This document shows, one piece after another, positions 1-8,776 of a DNA stretch of 64,000 bases. Source of the DNA: Mucilaginibacter geliditolerans (lineage in GTDB: Bacteria > Bacteroidota > Bacteroidia > Sphingobacteriales > Sphingobacteriaceae); contig NZ_JACHBY010000001.1 in the NCBI RefSeq assembly GCF_014200495.1, positions 62,001 through 126,000 on the forward strand. The letters are read 5' to 3'. The first letter of the stretch is position 1, and the number at the start of each line of letters is the position of its first letter. The notes below the pieces were generated by a model that had not been told where the DNA came from, did no database searches, and worked only from the letters and a program-made list of their open reading frames with translations. A program made the translations under genes and the position numbers.

Positions 1-28
1 TGCATTTATTATATTTAGGTCCTGATTA

Positions 29-1000
29 ATGATTATGCTTAAACCTATACTTATCTTCTTTTTTGGATTGTTTGTTTTTCAAACTGCTAGGGCGCAGAAG
101 CAGGATACATTGTTGTATTATGTGAACAAGTCCGGTGTGATAATAGCTAATAAGGATAGTGCTGATTATTTTTTGACAATAATGCCGCCGGATACCAGTA
201 CAGGTAAGGTGCTTTATCCTGTTAATGAGTTTTATCCAAATGGTAAGAAAAAATTAATGGGTACTTCTGTTAGTAATAATTGCAGAGCATTAAAGTTTGA
301 TGGGACATGCATTAGTTATTTCTCAAATGGTAAACGTGCGAACATGACTACATATAAGATGGGAAAATTTTTTGGTGCTTTTGCAGATTATTATCCCAAT
401 GGTCAGTTATACTACGCTGGAGAAAATTATGGTAAAAATATACCACGCTATATTGAATGCAGAGACAGTACAGGGAAAATATTGACTGAAAATGGAAATG
501 GAAAGTTGGTGTTTTATGATAATTTGTTTAAAGATGTTGAAACTGAAGGGAATATAGTTGACAGTTTACAAGAAGGAGAATGGCAATATTTCATACATAA
601 TAAGTTAATAACAGTTATTAAATATTTAAAAGGTGAAGTGGAATCTTGTGTATATTATGATACTAAAGGGAAGACTCATACAATAATAGGATATGAAGTT
701 GAACCATCGTATAATGGTGGGTTGGCTGATTTTTATAAATTCTTAGGAAATAAAATACAATATCCAGATAGTGATAAAAGAAACAATATTCAGGGTAAGG
801 TTTTAGTCACTTTTGTTGTTGAAAAGGATGGTACACTAAGTGGTGTTAAAGCAGTTAGATACCGAAGTGAAGGTTTGGCAGCAGAGGCTGTGCGTGCGGT
901 AAAGTTATCATCTCCATGGGTGCCAGGATTTCAAAATGGGAGACCAGTACGTGTACAATATACTGTACCGGTATCGTTTACCTTAAATAGGGATTATTAA
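29..1000 (+). CDS. Secreted MORN-like/TonB C-terminal domain protein (copy 1)
   Basis: 323 aa with a signal peptide of about 22 residues ending TARAQ. The middle carries repeated short motifs of the YPNGK/YFSNGK type (MORN/YwqK-like antitoxin repeats, roughly residues 65-230). The last ~75 residues resemble a TonB C-terminal domain (VTFVVEKDGTLSG, then WVPGFQNGRPV and a VQYTVPVSF strand). Proteins of this architecture are common in Bacteroidota and are periplasmic. Whether they contact TonB-dependent receptors is not known from the sequence. There is no N-terminal TonB membrane anchor or proline-rich spacer, so it is unlikely to be a classical energy transducer. ATG at 29 or 35 are both possible. 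It is followed 6 bp later by a paralogue, so the two are a tandem duplication and probably one transcript. Confidence 0.75.
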   Translation: MIMLKPILIFFFGLFVFQTARAQKQDTLLYYVNKSGVIIANKDSADYFLTIMPPDTSTGKVLYPVNEFYPNGKKKLMGTSVSNNCRALKFDGTCISYFSNGKRANMTTYKMGKFFGAFADYYPNGQLYYAGENYGKNIPRYIECRDSTGKILTENGNGKLVFYDNLFKDVETEGNIVDSLQEGEWQYFIHNKLITVIKYLKGEVESCVYYDTKGKTHTIIGYEVEPSYNGGLADFYKFLGNKIQYPDSDKRNNIQGKVLVTFVVEKDGTLSGVKAVRYRSEGLAAEAVRAVKLSSPWVPGFQNGRPVRVQYTVPVSFTLNRDY

Positions 1001-1006
1001 TTTAAC

Positions 1007-2008
1007 ATGATAAAAAATATACTTGGTTTAGTTTTGGGGTTGATGGTGTTGCAATCTGCCCAGGCTCAAAAAAATACAATACAAAAGGATACTTTGCTGT
1101 ATTATATGAAGAACTCTGGCGGGATAACACCGAATAAAGACAGTGCCGATTACTTTATGTTTATAATGCCGCTTGATAGTGCCACCAAGCTATATCCGGT
1201 TAATGAATTTTACAAAAATGGAACTCGTAAATTAATCGCAGCTTCAACCACAAATAATTGGGATCAATTAAAATATGATGGCCCATTTATTTCGTTTTAC
1301 CCAAATGGCAAGCGTAATACATCTGCTACGTTGGTAAAAGGATATATGAATGGAGAAATGACAGGATATTATCCTAATGGAAAATTGTATTGCATTGAAA
1401 AATATGTCACAAATAAAAATTCTTCATTAATAGAATGCAGAGATTCACTTGGAAAAGTTTTAGCAGAAAATGGTAACGGGCATTGGCTGGAATTTGATAA
1501 TCAGCTAAGAAAAGTTATTTCAGAAGGAAATATTATTGATAGTCTTAAAGATGGAGAATGGCACGGTAATATAAACGATACTGGGAAATATACTTGTCAG
1601 TATAAAAAAGGCATATTGTTATCGGGCATTGGCTATGATAAATCGGGAAAGACATACTCTTTTGAAAAAGTACGTGTTGCACCTGCTTATAAAGGAGGAA
1701 CTAGGGCTCTTTATACACTTTTATGGCAAAAAATAAATTATCCTAAAGATGCATTAACGCATGGTTTTTATATCAAGGTATTAGTTAGCATCAGTATTGA
1801 TAAAGATGGAAGCATAAGTAATATACATACATTATACAATCCGCTTTCTTCAAGTAAAGTAAAAGCTATTAGAGATGATTATTTGTCATTTAGTAATGAA
1901 GTTTTGGCATCTGCTAAATTATTGCCGCCGTGGATACCTGGAATAGAATACGGCATGCCCGAAAAAATGGAAGTCATTATTCCTGTAGATTATACTATAA
2001 GCCATTAA
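1007..2008 (+). CDS. Secreted MORN-like/TonB C-terminal domain protein (copy 2)
   Basis: 333 aa paralogue of the gene just upstream. They share the LLYY...NKDSADYF...YPVNEFY block and the GNGHW/GNGKL and EGNIIDSL segments. Signal peptide of about 20 residues ends QSAQAQ. Three MORN-like YPNGK/FYKNG repeats lie in the middle. The C-terminal TonB-C-like region (VLVSISIDKDGSISN ... WIPGIEYGMPE) is more diverged than in copy 1 and has an inserted loop (about residues 275-300), so its partner may differ. The gene ends 22 bp before a strong bidirectional terminator shared with the convergent mdh gene. Function unknown; periplasmic location inferred. Confidence 0.7.
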   Translation: MIKNILGLVLGLMVLQSAQAQKNTIQKDTLLYYMKNSGGITPNKDSADYFMFIMPLDSATKLYPVNEFYKNGTRKLIAASTTNNWDQLKYDGPFISFYPNGKRNTSATLVKGYMNGEMTGYYPNGKLYCIEKYVTNKNSSLIECRDSLGKVLAENGNGHWLEFDNQLRKVISEGNIIDSLKDGEWHGNINDTGKYTCQYKKGILLSGIGYDKSGKTYSFEKVRVAPAYKGGTRALYTLLWQKINYPKDALTHGFYIKVLVSISIDKDGSISNIHTLYNPLSSSKVKAIRDDYLSFSNEVLASAKLLPPWIPGIEYGMPEKMEVIIPVDYTISH

Positions 2009-2029
2009 TTAAAAATATCTTGGTTAAAC

Positions 2030-2060
2030 AAAAACGGCTTCCCGAAAGGAAGCCGTTTTT
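2030..2060. terminator. Bidirectional rho-independent terminator
   Basis: Perfect 13-bp stem (arms 2030-2042 and 2048-2060) with a CGAAA loop. It is flanked by A5 on the left and T5 on the right, so it can work on both strands. It lies between the convergent copy-2 TonB-C gene and mdh. Confidence 0.9.
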
Positions 2061-2082
2061 GTTTATATAGAGTGATCTAAGA

Positions 2083-3021
2083 TTAAATAACTCCAGTATC
2101 GCTCAATACCTGGTTCATATTTCTAACCGCGTCTGCGCTTTTGTTGAACTCTGCTTGTTCGCTGTCGCTCAGTTTAAAGTCGACAATTTTTTCCCAACCG
2201 TTTTTACCTAATATAACAGGCACAACTAATGAGATATCTTTCTGGCCGTATTCGCCGTCAAGGGCAACACCGCATGAAAGTAATTTTTTCTGGTCGCGAA
2301 CAATGGCTTCAACCATAAATGCAGTACCTGCACCTGGCGCGTACCAAGCTGATGTGCCAATAAGGCCGGTTAACGTAGCACCGCCAACCATAGTAGCTTT
2401 AACAATTTTATCCTGTTGCTCCAGGCTCAGGAACTGTGTAACCGGGATACTGTTCCAGGTAGCATGTTTGATCAAAGGGATCATGGTAGTATCACCGTGA
2501 CCGCCAATAACTACCGCGTTCAGATCAGCAGGAGAACAGCCTAATTCCTGGCTCAGGTAATATTTAAACCTTGATGAATCAAGCGCGCCACCCATACCTA
2601 AGATACGGTTTTTAGGCAGGCCTGAAGTTTTCAGGGTTAAGTAGTTCATGGTATCCATTGGGTTTGAAACCACAATGATGATGGTATTTGGCGAATGCTT
2701 TAAAATGCTTTCGGTAACAGTTTTTACTATACCTGCGTTAACACCAATCAGTTCTTCGCGGGTCATGCCCGGTTTGCGGGGCAGGCCAGAGGTAATTACT
2801 ACCACTTCTGAATCTGCAGTTGCTGCATAATCATTGGTAACACCTTTTATTTTGGTATCAAAACCCAGCAGGGCCGATGTTTGCATCATATCGATAGCCT
2901 TGCCTTCAGCAAAACCTTCGCGGATGTCTAATAAAATAAGTTCTTCAGCTAATTCTTTTCTTGCGATGTTATCAGCGCAAGTAGCGCCAACGGCTCCGGC
3001 ACCAACTACTGTGATTTTCAT
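2083..3021 (-). CDS. mdh: Malate dehydrogenase
   Basis: 312 aa, full length for the LDH-like MDH family. It oxidises L-malate to oxaloacetate with NAD+ in the citric acid cycle, in the cytoplasm. The N-terminal Rossmann motif GAGAVG (residues 7-12) and Asp32 fit NAD specificity. The substrate loop PRKPGMTR holds Arg82 and Arg88, a third arginine is Arg151, and the catalytic His175 is in the GGHGDTT segment. Arg82 (instead of Gln) is the residue that selects malate over lactate in this family. It is a single-gene unit facing the TonB-C pair across a shared terminator. The ATG at 3021 begins directly with the Rossmann strand MKITVVGAG, so the start is secure. Confidence 0.96.
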   Translation of the reverse strand: MKITVVGAGAVGATCADNIARKELAEELILLDIREGFAEGKAIDMMQTSALLGFDTKIKGVTNDYAATADSEVVVITSGLPRKPGMTREELIGVNAGIVKTVTESILKHSPNTIIIVVSNPMDTMNYLTLKTSGLPKNRILGMGGALDSSRFKYYLSQELGCSPADLNAVVIGGHGDTTMIPLIKHATWNSIPVTQFLSLEQQDKIVKATMVGGATLTGLIGTSAWYAPGAGTAFMVEAIVRDQKKLLSCGVALDGEYGQKDISLVVPVILGKNGWEKIVDFKLSDSEQAEFNKSADAVRNMNQVLSDTGVI

Positions 3022-3553
3022 ATGTATTATTTAATTTTAGATGGAAACATTTGTTGTATGGTATAACAATATTATAAGATATTGCTGTTTTGATCTGTCT
3101 TTGAAATAGAAATTTAAAAACAGGGCAATTTTAAGAAAATTTTATAACAGGAGCTTTAATTAAATTAAAATATAACAATGTGCGGATGGTAGTTGGCGAT
3201 TTGCAGTTAAGCGGTAGGATAAAAAAGTTCTATTCCATTGAGGTTAAGGGTAAAAAAGCTGCAAATTGCTAATAATCAACTGTAAACTGCTTATTGCTAA
3301 CTGTAAACTAAAATACCCTTTTACTTAATTATATTAATTTTTTCGACAATACTTAACACATTTTTAACGTTTTGATTTTTCTGTGGTATGATATTGAGCT
3401 TTTGCGCAGATAAAATGCCTCTTTTTGAAAAAAAATATAATTTTTTAATATTTTTATGATGGAATTTGTAAAAATAATTTAAATTCGCCTTCATAATTGA
3501 ATTTAATATCAGAAAAACTATTTTTTGGACCAATCATTAGAAAATAATTAAAA
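3022..3553. other. Divergent intergenic region, mdh/glnA
   Basis: 532 bp without a supportable gene. It holds the divergent promoters of mdh and the GSII gene, but I could not find an exact TAnnTTTG box for either. At 3188-3310 there is a low-complexity stretch with repeated 'aactgtaaact' and 'ttgctaa' words plus an inverted 'gatttgcagtt' word. It looks like a degenerate intergenic repeat. The remainder is very A+T-rich; a 70-codon frame on the minus strand there has no recognisable features. Confidence 0.6.
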
Positions 3554-4567
3554 ATGGCAGCAGCAAAATTAGAGTACATCTGGCTTGATGGCTATAAACC
3601 AACACAGAGCCTCCGCAGTAAAACAAAAATTGAAAAAGATTTTAGTGGTAAATTAGAAGATTGTCCGCTTTGGAGTTTTGATGGTTCATCAACCGAGCAA
3701 GCACCAGGTGGTTCTTCAGATTGTATATTAAAACCGGTTTTTATTGCTATTGACCCTCAAAGAAAAGATGGCTATTTAGTAATGTGCGAAGTACTTGATT
3801 CAACAGGTGCACCACACGAATCAAACGGCCGTGCTTTGATCCAGGATGATGATAACGATTTCTGGTTCGGTTTTGAGCAGGAATACTTTTTATGGGACCC
3901 AGAAACCAACAAACCGCTTGGTTTCCCTGCATCTGGTTACCCAGCGCCACAAGGCCCATACTATTGCTCAGTAGGTGCTAAAAACGCTTACGGTAGAGAT
4001 ATCGTTGAAGAGCACTTAGACGCTTGTTTAGAGGCTGGTTTAAATGTTGAAGGTATCAACGCTGAAGTTGCTGCTGGTCAATGGGAATTCCAGATCTTCG
4101 CTAAAGGCGCTAAAGAAGCTGGTGACCAAATCTGGGTTGCACGTTATTTATTAGAAAGAATAGGCGAAAGCTATGATGTTGCTATCAACTGGCATTGCAA
4201 ACCATTAGGTCAGCTTGACTGGAATGGTTCAGGTATGCATGCTAACTTCTCAAACACTACATTGAGAACTGCAGGTAAAAAAGAAATCTATGATGTAATC
4301 TTAGAGGCTTTCCGTCCCGTTGTTGCTGAGCATATCGCAGTTTACGGAGCTGACAACGATCAGCGTTTAACAGGTAAACACGAAACCGCTTCAATCCATG
4401 ATTATAGCTATGGTGTATCTGACCGTGGTGCATCTATCCGTATCCCGCTGTACACTGTACAAAAAGGATGGAACGGTTACTTAGAAGATCGTCGCCCTAA
4501 CTCAGCTGCCGATCCATACAAAGTAGCTGCTGTGATCATCAAAACTGTTAAATCAGCAAAAGTTTAA
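3554..4567 (+). CDS. glnA: Glutamine synthetase, eukaryotic-like type II (GSII)
   Basis: 337 aa. It forms glutamine from glutamate, ammonia and ATP in the cytoplasm. It belongs to the short GSII (eukaryote-like) class: EYIWLDG near the N-terminus, the beta-grasp segment WSFDGSSTEQAPG (40-52), metal-binding Glu in FEQEYF (E108/E110), Glu171 and Glu178, the ATP/glutamate loop NGSGMHANFS (224-233), and Arg291/Arg296 in SDRGASIRIP. It lacks the adenylylation site of GSI enzymes, so control by GlnE-type modification is not expected. It is monocistronic: a long 5' region precedes it and a strong terminator follows. A second, quite different GS-family gene lies 0.8 kb downstream. Confidence 0.93.
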   Translation: MAAAKLEYIWLDGYKPTQSLRSKTKIEKDFSGKLEDCPLWSFDGSSTEQAPGGSSDCILKPVFIAIDPQRKDGYLVMCEVLDSTGAPHESNGRALIQDDDNDFWFGFEQEYFLWDPETNKPLGFPASGYPAPQGPYYCSVGAKNAYGRDIVEEHLDACLEAGLNVEGINAEVAAGQWEFQIFAKGAKEAGDQIWVARYLLERIGESYDVAINWHCKPLGQLDWNGSGMHANFSNTTLRTAGKKEIYDVILEAFRPVVAEHIAVYGADNDQRLTGKHETASIHDYSYGVSDRGASIRIPLYTVQKGWNGYLEDRRPNSAADPYKVAAVIIKTVKSAKV

Positions 4568-4591
4568 TACCCATATAAGGGTTAAATATAG

Positions 4592-4625
4592 ATCCTCCCG
4601 GTGTAAACCGGGAGGATTTTTTTGT
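4592..4625 (+). terminator. Rho-independent terminator of the GSII gene
   Basis: Perfect 10-bp G+C-rich stem (arms 4592-4601 and 4608-4617, loop TGTAAA) followed by a run of T. It lies 24 bp after the GSII stop codon. Confidence 0.92.
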
Positions 4626-4789
4626 TTTCGGCTGTCGGTGGGGGGGGGACGTACCCTTAAAATGGCGCTAATAATAGTTTTTTAAATAAATTTTTTATAG
4701 TAAATTGATTTTCAGTTATTTATTTATGGAAAGTGTGCCACTTTGTGCCGGTCGTCTCACCTGTTTCATGTGTTTTGCGGCACACCAGG

Positions 4790-5203
4790 CTATTGATCCG
4801 AGTCCTTATACTTCAAATAATCTCCCGACTCAATCAAAACCAATCTCTTAACCGGCAGATTGTATAAATATACCCAGCAATCAATAAAACCTCCTTCGGT
4901 TTCAATTGCCTTTATCTCCCGTATAAACAAATTTGGCTGCTGTTGATCAGCGCCAAAACCTTCGTAATCATCAAGCTGCTTTAAAACAGTGATTGGGTTA
5001 TTGATCGAAACTATACTGCCATATACATAATCGGGGGAATTGCTATCAGCTACTGCTCCGGGATATTCACCAATATCATATAAGCGGCCTTTTAATTTGC
5101 CTTTAGTATAAAAACTGCAATTATTAGTCAGATAAGCAGCGAACTTATTGCCTGCATCCAATAATGTTCCGTACACAAATAAATAATTGCTTGTTTTTTT
5201 CAT
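4790..5203 (-). CDS. Gamma-glutamylcyclotransferase family protein (AIG2-like)
   Basis: 137 aa, the full size of the AIG2/GGCT fold. The N-terminus has the substrate-binding YGTL motif (LFVYGTLLDAG, residues 8-18). The usual catalytic-region segment VLKQLDDYEGF follows near residue 75. Family members cleave gamma-glutamyl amino acids or gamma-glutamylamines to 5-oxoproline in the cytoplasm. The substrate here cannot be told from sequence. It is divergent from the GS-like ligase at 5374. In polyamine and gamma-glutamyl pathways a GS-type ligase and a cyclotransferase can act on the same gamma-glutamyl bond, so the pairing may be functional (inference). Confidence 0.8.
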   Translation of the reverse strand: MKKTSNYLFVYGTLLDAGNKFAAYLTNNCSFYTKGKLKGRLYDIGEYPGAVADSNSPDYVYGSIVSINNPITVLKQLDDYEGFGADQQQPNLFIREIKAIETEGGFIDCWVYLYNLPVKRLVLIESGDYLKYKDSDQ

Positions 5204-5243
5204 TAAAAATAATTTGCTACGACAAAGATATCGTATCAGCGTT

Positions 5244-5320
5244 GAGACGCAATATTTTGCGTCTCATTACGTCTCAATCCTGGCTAGTGAATTAATAAGA
5301 CGCAAAATATTACGTCCTTA
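5244..5320. repeat. GAGACGCAA/TTGCGTCTC palindromic repeat
   Basis: Perfect 9-bp stem (5244-5252 and 5257-5265), followed by a further 'acgtctc' and a partial copy 'agacgcaaaatattacgtc'. The same stem recurs at 22657-22678, where it acts as a terminator. It is an intergenic repeat family located between divergent genes, upstream of both. Confidence 0.75.
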
Positions 5321-5373
5321 CACTTATTATTTGTTAAGATGCTTAACTTGCCATTGAAAAATATCTACGCCTT

Positions 5374-6732
5374 ATGAATGAAGATCAGATCATAACCTAT
5401 TTAAAAGAGAACGATATACAGAAAATAAAATTCGCTTTTGCAGATACCGATGGCATATTACGGGGAAAAGTTATCCATCATAAAAAATTTATAGATGGTA
5501 TGCGCAATGGCTACGGCTTTTGCGACGTGGTTTTTGGTTGGGACAGCAGCGATGGTACCTATGATAATGTTGAAGTTACAGGCTGGCACACCGGTTATCC
5601 CGATCAGCAATGCCGGATTGATCTTTCTACCTTTCGCACCGTACCATGGCAGGATAATATCCCGTTCTTCTTAGCTGATTTTAGCAAAGCTGATGGGAAT
5701 GATTTGGCAGTTGATACCCGTAGTTTATTAAAACGTATTGCCAAGGATTGTGAATCGATGGGTTATCATCCTGAATTTTCGCAGGAGTTTGAATGGTTCA
5801 ATTTTAAGGAGACGCCACAATCATTACAGGAAAAGGATTTCACAAAACTGCAAACGCTAACACCGGGCATGTTTGGCTATTCCATCTTGCGTATATCACA
5901 ACAGAGCGAATTTTATTACGATCTGTTTAATTTGCTGATGCAGTTTAATATCCCGCTGGAGGGGTTGCATACAGAAACCGGTCCGGGAGTATATGAAGCG
6001 GCTATTCTGCACGATCATGTAATTAGCGCAGCTGATAAAGCGGTACTGTTTAAAACCGCAGTAAAGGAAATTGCTTATAAGCATGGTATAATGGCATCTT
6101 TCATGGCTAAATGGACCGAAACCCTGCCGGGTTGCAGCGGCCACATTCATCAAAGCTTATGGAGCAAAGATAAAAGCGAAAACCTATTTTATAGCGCCGA
6201 TGAAACCAATAATATGAGCGATCTGCTTAAGCATTACCTTGCAGGTCAGCTATATTGTATGCCATATATTTTGCCCATGTATGCGCCTACGGTAAACAGC
6301 TACAAACGTTTGGTTGAAGGTGCATGGGCGCCAACAACCGTAACCTGGGGATTGGATAACCGTACCACTGCATTGCGGGTTTTGAATACTTCAGCTGCTT
6401 ATACCCGGTTGGAGACACGTATCCCCGGTTCTGATACAAATCCATATCTGGCTATGTCGGCAGCGCTGGCATCTGGTTTATACGGTATTAAAAATAAACT
6501 GGAGCTGAATATAGAACCTACCATCGGCAACGGCTATCAGGATATTAAAAATGGCAGGTTGGCATCCAACCTGCATGATGCAGCTATGCTCATGAAAAAC
6601 TCACCCATTGCCAAAGAGTTATTTGGCGAGGCCTTTGTTGAGCACTATACCCAAACTCGTCTTTGGGAACACCGTCAATTTGCTAAAAGTGTTACAGATT
6701 GGGAATTGAAGAGGTATTTTGAGATAATATAG
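5374..6732 (+). CDS. Glutamine synthetase-like ligase (GSI/PuuA family)
   Basis: 452 aa of the long GSI fold: beta-grasp domain about 1-110, catalytic domain about 115-450. Recognisable parts are the ATP/metal Glu in EFEWF, the HTETGPGVYEA segment, GCSGHIHQSL (equivalent of the GS GSGMHxHxS loop), NSYKRLVEGAWAPT, and RIPGSDTNPYLAMSAALASG. This is the pattern of gamma-glutamylpolyamine synthetase (PuuA) and related enzymes that join the glutamate side chain to an amine using ATP, rather than true nitrogen-assimilating GS. The amine is unknown. The gene is followed by an APH-fold kinase 39 bp downstream and an HAD protein, with a gamma-glutamylcyclotransferase divergent from it, suggesting a small gamma-glutamylation pathway. 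A true GSII lies nearby, which supports a separate role. Confidence 0.85.
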   Translation: MNEDQIITYLKENDIQKIKFAFADTDGILRGKVIHHKKFIDGMRNGYGFCDVVFGWDSSDGTYDNVEVTGWHTGYPDQQCRIDLSTFRTVPWQDNIPFFLADFSKADGNDLAVDTRSLLKRIAKDCESMGYHPEFSQEFEWFNFKETPQSLQEKDFTKLQTLTPGMFGYSILRISQQSEFYYDLFNLLMQFNIPLEGLHTETGPGVYEAAILHDHVISAADKAVLFKTAVKEIAYKHGIMASFMAKWTETLPGCSGHIHQSLWSKDKSENLFYSADETNNMSDLLKHYLAGQLYCMPYILPMYAPTVNSYKRLVEGAWAPTTVTWGLDNRTTALRVLNTSAAYTRLETRIPGSDTNPYLAMSAALASGLYGIKNKLELNIEPTIGNGYQDIKNGRLASNLHDAAMLMKNSPIAKELFGEAFVEHYTQTRLWEHRQFAKSVTDWELKRYFEII

Positions 6733-6743
6733 TTCTTTGGTTA

Positions 6744-6751
6744 TATCTTTG
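6744..6751 (+). promoter_or_regulatory. Candidate -7 promoter box (TATCTTTG)
   Basis: Exact match to the Bacteroidota -7 consensus TAnnTTTG, ending 20 bp before the ATG at 6772. Its last base is the first base of an in-frame GTG at 6751, so that GTG is unlikely to be the start used from this promoter. No clear -33 TTTG lies at the usual distance. Confidence 0.45.
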
Positions 6752-6771
6752 TGCCCTCTTTGGTAAAAATA

Positions 6772-7809
6772 ATGGACTATTCTAATATAATAAAAAAAGC
6801 GTGGGAAGGATATGATGCTTCAAAAACGATAAAAAGTATTGAAGATATCAGTGCGATGGTTTCAACAAACCATGTATACCGTGTAACATTTGATGATGAT
6901 GATATTATCATCGCCAAGCTATCAAACTTTGGCAAGTATGAGCATTTTAAGGAAGATCACCGTATCATCCATAGCCTCTCCAACAACCTGCTTTATCCTT
7001 TTGAAAACCTGCTGGCCAAATCGCTGCTAAAAAATAACCGGGTTTACATTTATCGGCATAAACATGCCCGGACAGATGTATGGGTGGTGTTTTATAACCC
7101 AACCCGTATAATGGACCGCTTGCCAAGTCGGCTGGATGAGCACCACATTCGCAAATTAGGGCAACAGATAGGTAAATTTCATAAAGCCTGCTCGCGCATT
7201 AAGAACGTATTGCCAAAATCATCCAAAACGCTGCGGACAGATATTTATGCTTTGCAACAGCAATTGGAAATAAATGAAAAACACTTCGGCACAGCAATGC
7301 AGGCTGATTTTTTGAAATATCACTGTGATCTGTTTCTCAAAAATCGGTCAAACTATAATCTGAAATCTTTTGAGATCATCCCTGTTTTTATCGACTGGAA
7401 CATTGGGAATTTCTCGGTAGGGCCAAATTTGGAGCTTTATTCCCGCTGGGATTATGACTGGTTCAGGATGAGTTACCGGATGCTTGATTTTTACTTTTTA
7501 AGCAGGGTAGTATCTGATATCGGCGATAAAACCGTATTCAGTTATGTCATCAATACGATGATGGAGGACAGGTTTATCATATTTTTAGAAGAATACCATA
7601 AGGTAAATCCTTTAACAGCAGATGAGATCCGCTTTTTAAAGGAGAGTTACCGCTTCTTTATCCTGAATTATGTAATAAAGGATGGCAAATACTTTTTTAA
7701 TGAGCAATATGCCAAAAAGCTACAAGCCGAAGCATTTGATATTTATTTGCCATCAGTCGACAGGGATTTTGATGCCGAAAAGATCATATCAGCCTTAAAT
7801 TTAAAATAA
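6772..7809 (+). CDS. Aminoglycoside-phosphotransferase-fold kinase
   Basis: 345 aa from the ATG at 6772. A GTG at 6751 would add seven residues but overlaps a -7 box. The fold is that of APH/choline kinase enzymes, which move the ATP gamma-phosphate to a small hydroxylated or aminated substrate. The putative catalytic loop is FIDWNIGNF: the Asp and the Asn four residues later are kept, but the usual His two residues before the Asp is Phe/Ile. The metal-binding Asp is in SRWDYDWFRMS. The N-lobe Lys is probably in IIIAKLSNF. It lies between a GS-like ligase and an HAD phosphatase-like gene on one strand with gaps of 39 and 19 bp, so the three probably act in one pathway. The substrate is not identifiable. 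Confidence 0.78.
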   Translation: MDYSNIIKKAWEGYDASKTIKSIEDISAMVSTNHVYRVTFDDDDIIIAKLSNFGKYEHFKEDHRIIHSLSNNLLYPFENLLAKSLLKNNRVYIYRHKHARTDVWVVFYNPTRIMDRLPSRLDEHHIRKLGQQIGKFHKACSRIKNVLPKSSKTLRTDIYALQQQLEINEKHFGTAMQADFLKYHCDLFLKNRSNYNLKSFEIIPVFIDWNIGNFSVGPNLELYSRWDYDWFRMSYRMLDFYFLSRVVSDIGDKTVFSYVINTMMEDRFIIFLEEYHKVNPLTADEIRFLKESYRFFILNYVIKDGKYFFNEQYAKKLQAEAFDIYLPSVDRDFDAEKIISALNLK

Positions 7810-7828
7810 TGTACTTAACAATAAGCCC

Positions 7829-8698
7829 ATGCAGCGTATAGACAATTTCAAATCCATCATTGATAAATATAAGGTAGTTTTCTTTGACGCTTTTGGGGTG
7901 CTGAAAAATTATGAGGGGTTATTACCGGGTATCGAGAAAACCTTTGCTTACCTTGAAGAACAAGGTAAAGAATATTACATTGTAACCAATGATGCTTCAA
8001 GAAGCCCTGTTCAATTAGCGGAAAGTTATCACCGGGGAGGGCTTAATTTTATAAATCCCGACAGGATCGTATCATCGGGTATGCTCACTAAAGAGTACCT
8101 CGATCTGAAGGTCAAGGACGGTATTGTGGCTTATTTAGGTACAAGAAACTCAGCCCATTATATTGAAAGCTCGGGAATGAAAACCTTGCCCGTAAGCGAG
8201 ATAAATGAAAGCAATATTGATAAAGTGAATGCTTTGGCTTTTCTGGATGATGAGGGTTTCGATTGGTCGAAAGATCTGAACAAAACCGTGAATCTTATCC
8301 GTAAACGTACTATCCCGGTTATTGTAGCCAATACCGATAGGGCTTATCCGCTTACAATAAGCGATGTTTCAATAGCCATTGGTGGCATAGCCGCTATGAT
8401 AGAGAGTGTTGTGGGAAAACAGTTTATCAGGTTTGGAAAGCCTGATTCACAGATGTTCATGTTTGCATATGATCTGGTACGCGCCCGTGCATCCATAAAC
8501 AAAAGCGAAATTGTAATGGTAGGCGATACGCTGAACACAGACATATTGGGAGGGAATAAATTCGGGTTGGATACGGTGCTGGTATTATCAGGCAATACGC
8601 TATCAAAAAATCTGGATACCATAATAACGGCTACCGGTATTATCCCTACTTACATATGTGAAAGCGCGGTGATCGATAACGATGGCCTGGGTTTTTAA
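7829..8698 (+). CDS. HAD superfamily class IIA (NagD-like) protein
   Basis: 289 aa. The Rossmann-like HAD core is clear: motif I FFDAFGVLKN, motif II VTNDASRS, a class IIA (NagD-type) cap in the middle, motif III Lys in RFGKPDSQMF, and motif IV MVGDTLNTDILGG. The motif I nucleophile Asp is present, but the acid/base at position +2 is Phe instead of Asp (DAFG instead of DxDG). Several NagD-type subfamilies show a hydrophobic residue there. It may be a phosphatase with weak or altered chemistry; activity is uncertain. It is co-directional with the kinase upstream (19-bp gap), so a kinase/phosphatase pair acting on related metabolites is possible. Confidence 0.8.
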   Translation: MQRIDNFKSIIDKYKVVFFDAFGVLKNYEGLLPGIEKTFAYLEEQGKEYYIVTNDASRSPVQLAESYHRGGLNFINPDRIVSSGMLTKEYLDLKVKDGIVAYLGTRNSAHYIESSGMKTLPVSEINESNIDKVNALAFLDDEGFDWSKDLNKTVNLIRKRTIPVIVANTDRAYPLTISDVSIAIGGIAAMIESVVGKQFIRFGKPDSQMFMFAYDLVRARASINKSEIVMVGDTLNTDILGGNKFGLDTVLVLSGNTLSKNLDTIITATGIIPTYICESAVIDNDGLGF

Positions 8699-8728
8699 TT
8701 TAGGCTATATTTTTACCGGCATCAATAG

Positions 8729-8736
8729 TATCTTTG
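8729..8736 (+). promoter_or_regulatory. Candidate -7 promoter box (TATCTTTG)
   Basis: Exact TAnnTTTG match 40 bp before the aldose epimerase ATG, after the HAD gene stop at 8698. A T-rich segment lies at about -33. It suggests the epimerase has its own promoter. Confidence 0.45.
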
Positions 8737-8776
8737 GTCAGCTTTAATCATCTTCATCTAAAATAAATCTATAACT

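Noticed and set aside
3321..3533. 70-codon minus-strand frame upstream of the GSII gene
   Set aside because: Composition is simply A+T-rich low complexity (poly-Lys/Phe/Ile), no family features, within a promoter region.
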